Assembly: GCA_008501825.1 (NCBI GenBank)
Contig: QQUA01000004.1
Span: 248,001-312,000 of the forward strand
DNA length: 64,000 nt
Reading direction: 5' to 3'
DNA from: Planctomycetota bacterium
GTDB lineage: Bacteria; Planctomycetota; UBA1135
The notes beneath the pieces were generated by a model that did no database searches, was not told the origin of the DNA, and saw only the letters and a program-made list of their open reading frames with translations. Within the stretch, counting starts at the first letter, position 1. Every line of letters starts with the position of its first letter. Below, one piece after another: positions 57,760 to 64,000 of the stretch. The position numbers were made by a program, and so were the translations under genes.

Positions 57760-59400
57760 ATGTCAACGCCTTCCCCTCCCCGTTCTACCCACTCCCGCTT
57801 TCGCCGATTTTCTTGTTGGCCGGTCGCCCTGGCCCTGCTGTTGGCAGGCGAAATCGGTGCCCAGGAACTGCACTGGGACATCTTCGGACTGGCTTCCGGC
57901 GATAATTTCGGCCAATCGGTCGCCGGCATCGGCGATGTCAACCTCGACGGCATTCCCGACTTTGCCATCGGCTCCCCCGGCGACGACACCATGGCCGATC
58001 GAGGCGGTGCGGTCACGGTTTACTCCGGCGCAGACAGCTCGGTGCTCTATCAGGTGTTCGGCACGGAATACCACAACGGCCTGGGCCACCGCCTGGCTGC
58101 TGCCGGCGACCTCAACGCCGACGGCCGGCCGGATTTCTTGGTGAGTTCGGAGCACGACAACCCCAACCAGTTCCCCAGCGGCTTCGTCCAAGCCCGGTCC
58201 GGACCGGACGGCAGCCTGCTGCAGCAATGGGATGGTTGGACCGATTGGGACCACTTCGGCCACGCCATCGCCGGCGCCGGAGACGTCAACGGCGACGGCT
58301 TCGACGACGTCATCATCGGTGCCCCGCAAAACAGTTGGCACGGAGTCGGCTCAGGCTCGGCTTTCGTGTTTTCCGGCAGTGATGGCAGTCAGTTGCACAT
58401 GTTCCATGGCGGATCGCCGTGGGAGCTGCTCGGCCAGTCGGTCACCGGAGCCGGCGACGTCAACGGCGACGGATTCGCCGACTTCGGCATCGGCGCCCGT
58501 CTCTATGACGCCGGCCAGCGCACCGACGCCGGCGGCGCCTGGGTGCACTCCGGAGTCGACGGCACCGTGTTGGTCAGTTACACCGGCCGTAAGAAAAAAG
58601 ACCACTTCGGCGTGTCCATGGCCGGGCTGGGCGATTTGAACCAGGACGGGGTCCCGGATCTGGTGGTCGGCGGTATGAACGACCACACCAATTTGGAACG
58701 GCCGGGATTCATTCGCGCCCTGTCCAACGCCGACGGCGAGGTGCTGTACACCATCAATTACGACCAGATCGGCGAAGGTTTCGGGGCGGTGGTCGCCAGT
58801 GCCGGCGACGTCGACGGCGACGGCGTTCAAGACATCATGGTCGGCGCCCCCTGGGGCGGCACCTACAACGGCTCGGGGCTGGGCTCCGGCGCCCTTCGCA
58901 TCTACTCCGGCTTCACCGGTTACCGCTTGGTGTACCTGGAAGGCCCCAGCGCCGGAGTCGCCCTCGGCACCGCCTTGGGCGGTCTCGGCGACATCACCGG
59001 CGACCATCTGGACGATTGGATCGTCGGCGTGCCCAATTCCGGAACTACCGGCCGCGCCCAGCTTTACCGCAGTCCGACCGAGCCCTGGCTGCGGGCGGAA
59101 AACTTCGTCTCCGGCCAAGTGACCACTTTGATCGCGGAAAACTGCGTTCCCGGCGCCCCGGTCACTTTCTACTACAGCCTGAGCGGCCTCGGTCAGACCG
59201 TGCTTCCCGGCACCGTGCTCGACCTGGCCCCGCCGGTCACCGAGGCCGGCAACGCCTCCGCGGACGTTTCCGGGGTGGCGCAATTTAGTTCGCCCCTCCC
59301 TCCCGGCACTTCCGGCCTGAAGGTTTACCTCCAGGCCTACCAGAAGCCGCCGCAAGCCAACTGGCAAGGCAGCACGGTGGTGCACGCCGAGATCCAGTGA
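57760..59400 (+). CDS. Secreted FG-GAP beta-propeller protein
   Basis: Signal peptide (WPVALALLLAGEIGAQE); seven FG-GAP motifs (DVNLDGIPDFAIGSP ... DITGDHLDDWIVGVP); C-terminal YSL module. Start ATG 57760. Confidence 0.88.
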   Translation: MSTPSPPRSTHSRFRRFSCWPVALALLLAGEIGAQELHWDIFGLASGDNFGQSVAGIGDVNLDGIPDFAIGSPGDDTMADRGGAVTVYSGADSSVLYQVFGTEYHNGLGHRLAAAGDLNADGRPDFLVSSEHDNPNQFPSGFVQARSGPDGSLLQQWDGWTDWDHFGHAIAGAGDVNGDGFDDVIIGAPQNSWHGVGSGSAFVFSGSDGSQLHMFHGGSPWELLGQSVTGAGDVNGDGFADFGIGARLYDAGQRTDAGGAWVHSGVDGTVLVSYTGRKKKDHFGVSMAGLGDLNQDGVPDLVVGGMNDHTNLERPGFIRALSNADGEVLYTINYDQIGEGFGAVVASAGDVDGDGVQDIMVGAPWGGTYNGSGLGSGALRIYSGFTGYRLVYLEGPSAGVALGTALGGLGDITGDHLDDWIVGVPNSGTTGRAQLYRSPTEPWLRAENFVSGQVTTLIAENCVPGAPVTFYYSLSGLGQTVLPGTVLDLAPPVTEAGNASADVSGVAQFSSPLPPGTSGLKVYLQAYQKPPQANWQGSTVVHAEIQ

Positions 59401-59712
59401 AGTTCCCCCGGCCCCTCCATAAATGCAACATGGAAAGATTGTTGCGTAAATTCGGTGCAAAACCGGTTATGGAGAGCTGGCGGAACTTCTAGTTCCCCCC
59501 AAAGAAAACTCGAACCTTGGCCCCTTTTCCTGCCTCATAATTCATGCAGGAGCTTGAGGACCGCATTCAAGTCCCGCTCAAGCCTCCCCGAACCTGGCTA
59601 GGCGAACAGGGTCTCGTTCGGATTTCCCCTCACCCTCTTCTCCTTTCCAAGATCCAAGGAAAGGGCCTGCACTTTCCCTCCTTCAATCCCTAAACATCGA
59701 CCTAGGAAACAG

Positions 59713-62700
59713 GTGAATCACCCGAAACTCCATGCCCTCGGAGCTGGAATCCTGTTGACCGCGACGGCTGGCCTTATGGCTCAGTCCACACCGGCGCAAC
59801 AAAGCTCCGATCAACCTCTCCCCGAACATCGAGTTGTTGAAACTCGAGTCAACACTTTTACCCATTCCACCCAGTGGAATCAGTCTCTGGACATCGACGG
59901 CCAGGGCAGGATTCTGGTGGCTTGGGGCAGCAAGCGGCAAGAACACGGCAACTTCGGCGTATTTGGCCAGTTGTTGGACCCCCTCGGACGGCCGCTCGGC
60001 ACCGAACTTCACATCAATGAGTTCATGCCCGGCAACCAGATCGAACCGGCGGTCGCTTTCGCCGACAACGGCGTAGCCTGGGTCGCCTGGTGCTCGCTGG
60101 CCGGTCAAGACCAAAGCCAAGGAGGGGTTTACCTGCGCCGCCTGGCCGATCAGTCGGTGGAAACGGAAGACGGCAAAAAGGCCTTCTTCGGCCCCACCGG
60201 CGGTGAAATCCAAGTCAACCAAACCACCGACGGCGACCAACTCGATCCCGCCGTGGCCGTGCACGCCAACGGCACCGTGATGGTTTCTTGGGTTTCCCAC
60301 CACAGCGGCCAGCCCACTGCCTACGGCCGGCTGTTCAACGCTCAGGGCGAAGCCTTGACCGCTGAATTCGCCCTCAGTGGCGCCAAGGACGGCCGCGAGA
60401 GCCTGCCCACCCTGGCCACCCTTGACCACGGCCGCTTCGTCGCCGTTTGGGCTCGGGCCGAGATGGATGGCATGCCCGAAGGCGTGTACGGCCGCATTTT
60501 CGATCGCGAAGGCCAAGCCACCGGCGACGTCTTCCCGATCCATGAAGCCGGCACCGGCCGTCATCTGGAGCCTTCCTTGGATTCCAACGGCGCCAACGCC
60601 TTTGCCGTGGCCTGGATGCGGACCGAAAACAACAGCGATTACCAAGTGCTCGCCCGCCGCTTCGATGGCGAAGGCCGGGCCCAAGGGGAAACCCAGGTAT
60701 TGCCGGAAACCACCGATGGCTACGCCAATGGCGCCACCTTGACCATGAAGGCGGACGGCCGCTTCTTGGTGGCTTGGACCGCCCACCTGGACAAGAGCTC
60801 CGAGGAAGTCGGCCAGTTCATGGAGCGTCAGGCCGACATCCGCGGTCAGATGTTCGCCGCCGACGGCCAAGCCCTGAGCGGCGTCCGTCGTCTGAACTTG
60901 GAACATGATGGCAAGCAAAGCCTGCAAGTCGGCCTGAACAGCCGCCATGCCGTTTGGTCCGACCTGGATCAACTGGCCTTGGTGTGGAGCGGTCGCATCA
61001 GCGGCGACGGCAGCGGCATCGGCCTCACCTTGATGGCTCCGGAAAGCCTGAACCCGGTGGCCCCGCCGGCGATCGAGCCGGTGGCCGCTCTGGACGGCGT
61101 CGCCAGGCAGATGCTGCATGAGCAGATCGAAGCCATGCCGGAATGGGATCCGAACTGGGTCAGTGACGCACATTTGCCGAATCCGCCGCCGGCCGGCGCC
61201 GACTTCGGCTTCACCCCCTTCACCTCCACCGGCTGGAACCCGCCTGACCCCGACTTGGCCGTCGGCCCCAACCACATCGTGGCGGTGGTCAACGTCGACA
61301 TGCGATTCTTCGACAAGTCCGGTAACCAGCAGTTCAACACCGGCTTGGAATCCTTCTTCGGCACTTCCGGCTTCGTGTTCGACCCGGTCGCCCTGTACGA
61401 CCCGCACGACGATCGCTACGTGATCGCCTGCGCCGAGCACGCCGGCAGCACCGATTACTTCACCTTCGCCGTCTCCGACGACAACGACCCGAACGGCACC
61501 TGGCACAAGTACCGGGTCAACATCAATTCCTTGTGCAGCTTCGTCGACTTCGAAAACCTCGGCGTCAGCGAAAACGCTTACTACGTGGTGGCGGACTGCT
61601 TCGGTAACGGCCGCAACTACATCCACGTCATTGACAAGGCTTCGGTGTTGAGCGGCGGTTCGATCAGCGTCACCCACCGTTTGAGCGTTTCCGGCATCAT
61701 CTCCATGGGTGCCACCAAGAACTACGACACCGGTTCGGAAGGCTACTTCGCCAGCTCTTACAGCCCCGGCTCGCCCAACATCGGCATTCGTGCGATTACC
61801 GATCCCGCCGGTTCGGCCACCTTGCACACCTACAACTTGAACGTCGGCAGCTTCTCCAACCCGCCCGACGCCGAGCAATTGGGAACCAGCAACCGGGCCG
61901 ACACCATTGATCACCGGATCAAGAACGGTGTTGTACGGGACGGCATCATGTACATCTGCCACAACGTCAACGGTGGCGACGGCGCCGCCAAGGTGCGTTG
62001 GTACAAGATCGACTTGCGCGGCTGGCCGACTTCGGGCAACAACCCGACTCTGCTGGACAGCGGCGACGTAGATCCCGGCAACAACGTGGACACCTGGTTC
62101 GGCGACATCAACGTGGATGCCAACGGCACCATGGCGATCGCTTACAACCAGTCTTCGCCTAACGAGTACATCGGCGTTTACCGCACCTACCGGACCACCA
62201 GCGACGCCGCTGGAACCCTTCGCCCGGGTGTGGAAATGCAAACCAGCACCTCGCCGGAAACCGGCTCCCGCTGGGGCGACTACGCCGGCTTGGAAGAAGA
62301 TCCGTCCGCTCCGGGCACCTTCTGGAACCACCACGAGTACCGCACTTCGAGCTGGCGCACCTGGTGCGGCTCCTTCACCCCGGATACCGGCGGTGGCAGC
62401 TTGCAGTTGAGCCAAAGCCAGTTGTTCCGTGGCGCTACCGCGGTGTTCACTTGCGACAACGCCAACAACGGCGAGACCGTGTACTTCCTGTACAGCCTTG
62501 CCGGTCAAGGCGTCGGTCCCTGCCCGGGTAGCCTCGGCGGCATGTGCTTGGACATCCTGGCTCCGGTCACCATTACCGGTACCGCCACCGCCAACGCCGG
62601 CGGCACCGCTCAGTTGACCATCACCGTTCCCTCCACGGCGCCCTTGGTTCCGGTCTACTCCCAGGCCGTGGTCCAGCGTGGCGTCGGTGGCGTGGATTCG

Positions 62701-62736
62701 GACAAGTCCAACGTCACGGTGGAAACCATCCAGTAA
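59713..62736 (+). CDS. Large secreted protein of unknown function with repeated VAW-type beta-strand motifs
   Basis: GTG start with upstream AGGAAACAG; signal peptide (LGAGILLTATAGLMAQ); repeats such as VAWCSL/VSWVSHH/VAVWARAE/VAWMRTE/VAWTAHL; C-terminal YSL module. Confidence 0.82.
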   Translation: MNHPKLHALGAGILLTATAGLMAQSTPAQQSSDQPLPEHRVVETRVNTFTHSTQWNQSLDIDGQGRILVAWGSKRQEHGNFGVFGQLLDPLGRPLGTELHINEFMPGNQIEPAVAFADNGVAWVAWCSLAGQDQSQGGVYLRRLADQSVETEDGKKAFFGPTGGEIQVNQTTDGDQLDPAVAVHANGTVMVSWVSHHSGQPTAYGRLFNAQGEALTAEFALSGAKDGRESLPTLATLDHGRFVAVWARAEMDGMPEGVYGRIFDREGQATGDVFPIHEAGTGRHLEPSLDSNGANAFAVAWMRTENNSDYQVLARRFDGEGRAQGETQVLPETTDGYANGATLTMKADGRFLVAWTAHLDKSSEEVGQFMERQADIRGQMFAADGQALSGVRRLNLEHDGKQSLQVGLNSRHAVWSDLDQLALVWSGRISGDGSGIGLTLMAPESLNPVAPPAIEPVAALDGVARQMLHEQIEAMPEWDPNWVSDAHLPNPPPAGADFGFTPFTSTGWNPPDPDLAVGPNHIVAVVNVDMRFFDKSGNQQFNTGLESFFGTSGFVFDPVALYDPHDDRYVIACAEHAGSTDYFTFAVSDDNDPNGTWHKYRVNINSLCSFVDFENLGVSENAYYVVADCFGNGRNYIHVIDKASVLSGGSISVTHRLSVSGIISMGATKNYDTGSEGYFASSYSPGSPNIGIRAITDPAGSATLHTYNLNVGSFSNPPDAEQLGTSNRADTIDHRIKNGVVRDGIMYICHNVNGGDGAAKVRWYKIDLRGWPTSGNNPTLLDSGDVDPGNNVDTWFGDINVDANGTMAIAYNQSSPNEYIGVYRTYRTTSDAAGTLRPGVEMQTSTSPETGSRWGDYAGLEEDPSAPGTFWNHHEYRTSSWRTWCGSFTPDTGGGSLQLSQSQLFRGATAVFTCDNANNGETVYFLYSLAGQGVGPCPGSLGGMCLDILAPVTITGTATANAGGTAQLTITVPSTAPLVPVYSQAVVQRGVGGVDSDKSNVTVETIQ

Positions 62737-62772
62737 GTTCGCTGGATCCTTCGGGCCTATCGCCCGAGACGA

Positions 62773-62807
62773 GCGCCCCGGTTTCGGCCGGGGCGTTCTT
62801 TTTTTGT
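62773..62807 (+). terminator. Rho-independent terminator of the 59713..62736 gene
   Basis: GCGCCCCGG-tttcgg-CCGGGGCGT followed by TCTTTTTTT. Confidence 0.92.
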
Positions 62808-62839
62808 TTCAGCATGCACCAGCCTTCATCATGAAAAAC

Positions 62840-62865
62840 AGCCCGACCGATGGATCGGCCGGGCT
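62840..62865. terminator. Bidirectional terminator between convergent genes
   Basis: AGCCCGaCCGATggATCGGccGGGCT flanked by AAAAA on the left and TTTTT on the right, so U-runs form on both strands. Confidence 0.85.
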
Positions 62866-62888
62866 TTTTGCTTGCGAATGGGTGGGTT

Positions 62889-64000
62889 CTACTGAGGGAA
62901 GGCTTGGCTGGGAAGCACGGCAATTCGATATTCGGTGACCGAGTCGATGAATTGATTTTCCAGGCGGACTTCCGAACCGTTCCAGCTCCATTCCGCAGGG
63001 GAAAGTCGTTGCCCATCTCGCCAAACTCCCAGTTGCGACCAGCGACTGAAATCCCCACGCAACACCAGGGACGGCGTTAAGACCTCACCCGGATCCGGCA
63101 CCAGGGCGGGATCGAAAGTCGGCTCGACCAAAGGCTGCACTTGCAAGGACAAGGGCCGGTTGGCCCGTAACTCCAAACCGGCGACGCCCAGATCGAAGGC
63201 AATTTCCGCCACCCGAACCAATTCCGCCTCCAGCCGGTTCCGGGCGTTGACACGACTGACTCGAACCGCTCCGGGTTTGTTCAACCAAGGCGTCGAGATG
63301 TCCATTTCCACCCAAAACGCCCGGGTGTGCTCATCGGTGTAGCTCTTGTACACCACCGTTTCCGGATTGTGCTGCAAGCTGCGGCGGTCGAAGAACTCGA
63401 ACATGCCGATCAAATTTCCCGGGTTCTGCGGATCTTCTACACCGAGATCGGTGCCGTTGATCGGAGTTCCATGCAACCACTTCGGATCGGTGGAATGGCC
63501 AACGGGCGTAAACATAAAGGCCCAGTCATAGCCTTCCGGATGTCTTCCGTGCAACTCTTCCAGTACCGGAGTGTGGCCGAAACAAAGAGCGGGCGAATGA
63601 CAAGCACTCCAAGAAGCGTCCTCGGTAATGTGCCAGCCGTGCAAGAAAGGTGCATTGGCGGGAGTGTTGTTGGCAGTCGTATCCAGCAATCCGTGGCCGT
63701 GGAACACCGGCAAATTGAAAGCGTTTTCAATCAGGAAACGTCCGCTGGTAATGGAATACATGGTGTCGACAAAGGGGCTGTCTCCCGGTTCTCCTCCGAC
63801 CATGCCTTCCTTGCAAGCCCGGGGTTCGGGCCGCCGAATATAGACTTCAAACATGTCGATCGCCGGACCTAGGGGAGCGATCGCAGCGAACAGATCCGGA
63901 TTTTTCAAACCGATGATGTACGACCCGCGGCCGCCCATGGAGAATCCGGTGAGATAAACCCGATCCAAATCGATGGGAAAGTTGAGAGCCGCCCAATCGA
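62889..64000 (-). CDS. Secreted-type alpha/beta hydrolase (prolyl-oligopeptidase/esterase-like), 5' truncated at window edge
   Basis: LDRVYLTGFSMGGRGSYIIGL (G-x-S-x-G nucleophile elbow), PVFHGHGLLD; the frame stays open to position 64000 (DWAALNFPIDLDRVYLTGFS), so the listed ORF start is a mid-gene TTG. Confidence 0.8.
   Translation of the reverse strand, partial: DWAALNFPIDLDRVYLTGFSMGGRGSYIIGLKNPDLFAAIAPLGPAIDMFEVYIRRPEPRACKEGMVGGEPGDSPFVDTMYSITSGRFLIENAFNLPVFHGHGLLDTTANNTPANAPFLHGWHITEDASWSACHSPALCFGHTPVLEELHGRHPEGYDWAFMFTPVGHSTDPKWLHGTPINGTDLGVEDPQNPGNLIGMFEFFDRRSLQHNPETVVYKSYTDEHTRAFWVEMDISTPWLNKPGAVRVSRVNARNRLEAELVRVAEIAFDLGVAGLELRANRPLSLQVQPLVEPTFDPALVPDPGEVLTPSLVLRGDFSRWSQLGVWRDGQRLSPAEWSWNGSEVRLENQFIDSVTEYRIAVLPSQAFPQ

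Noticed and set aside
59401-59712. Possible structured leader or small RNA upstream of the 59713 gene (gcaaca...tgttgc and tcctgc...gcagga repeats)
   Set aside because: Only 6-bp arms and no recognisable riboswitch or promoter consensus; not enough to call.
59683-62508. 941-aa minus-strand ORF
   Set aside because: Exactly antisense to the 1007-aa plus-strand secreted protein, which has a signal peptide, RBS and terminator. The antisense translation is low-complexity Val/Ala/Gly/His-rich with no domain; it is a by-product of C-ending codon bias.
1-64000. CRISPR arrays, tRNA/rRNA genes, prophage or known defence systems
   Set aside because: Scanned for repeat-spacer structure, tRNA-like cloverleaf ends, integrases, nuclease/helicase or toxin-antitoxin pairs; nothing convincing. 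The DUF123/GIY-YIG-like protein alone is not evidence of a defence system.

Overview
This window is about 64 kb of gene-dense bacterial chromosome. I recognised no rRNA, tRNA or CRISPR. Gene content looks Planctomycetota-like or from a similar lineage: Ser/Thr kinase plus ECF sigma, a DUF1592-type cytochrome protein paired with a DUF1552 protein, sulfatase, FG-GAP proteins, and very large secreted or lipoprotein surface proteins. That taxonomic impression is inference only. Contents in order: an S41-type protease (truncated at the left edge and absent from the ORF track), divergent from a membrane Ser/Thr kinase and ECF sigma factor; an ArsR/MFP/RND efflux cluster next to an MMPL exporter; prmA and nth; FG-GAP, GNAT and MATE genes; DUF1592 and DUF1552 genes; a solitary IS whose terminal inverted repeats I could delimit; fused FTCD; SDR; sulfatase; cysteine synthase-like; a Tat-type epimerase; a compact operon of small genes; MerR and IcmF; a toroid/F5-8C protein; sirtuin; two tandem ~1200-aa glycine-rich lipoproteins; a sigma factor coupled to a membrane protein; a purine/xanthine-type permease; a 2.3-kaa subtilase with 12 tandem ~101-aa modules; and further secreted proteins. 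The strongest candidates for something undescribed are: (1) a homologous extracytoplasmic domain shared by the S41 protease N-terminus and the sensor region of the adjacent kinase; (2) the subtilase repeat array, with a three-module higher-order period; (3) a sigma factor translationally coupled to a single-TM protein, near the giant lipoprotein pair; (4) a C-terminal module shared by unlinked secreted proteins; (5) an IS end that supplies the stop codon of a DUF1552 gene.
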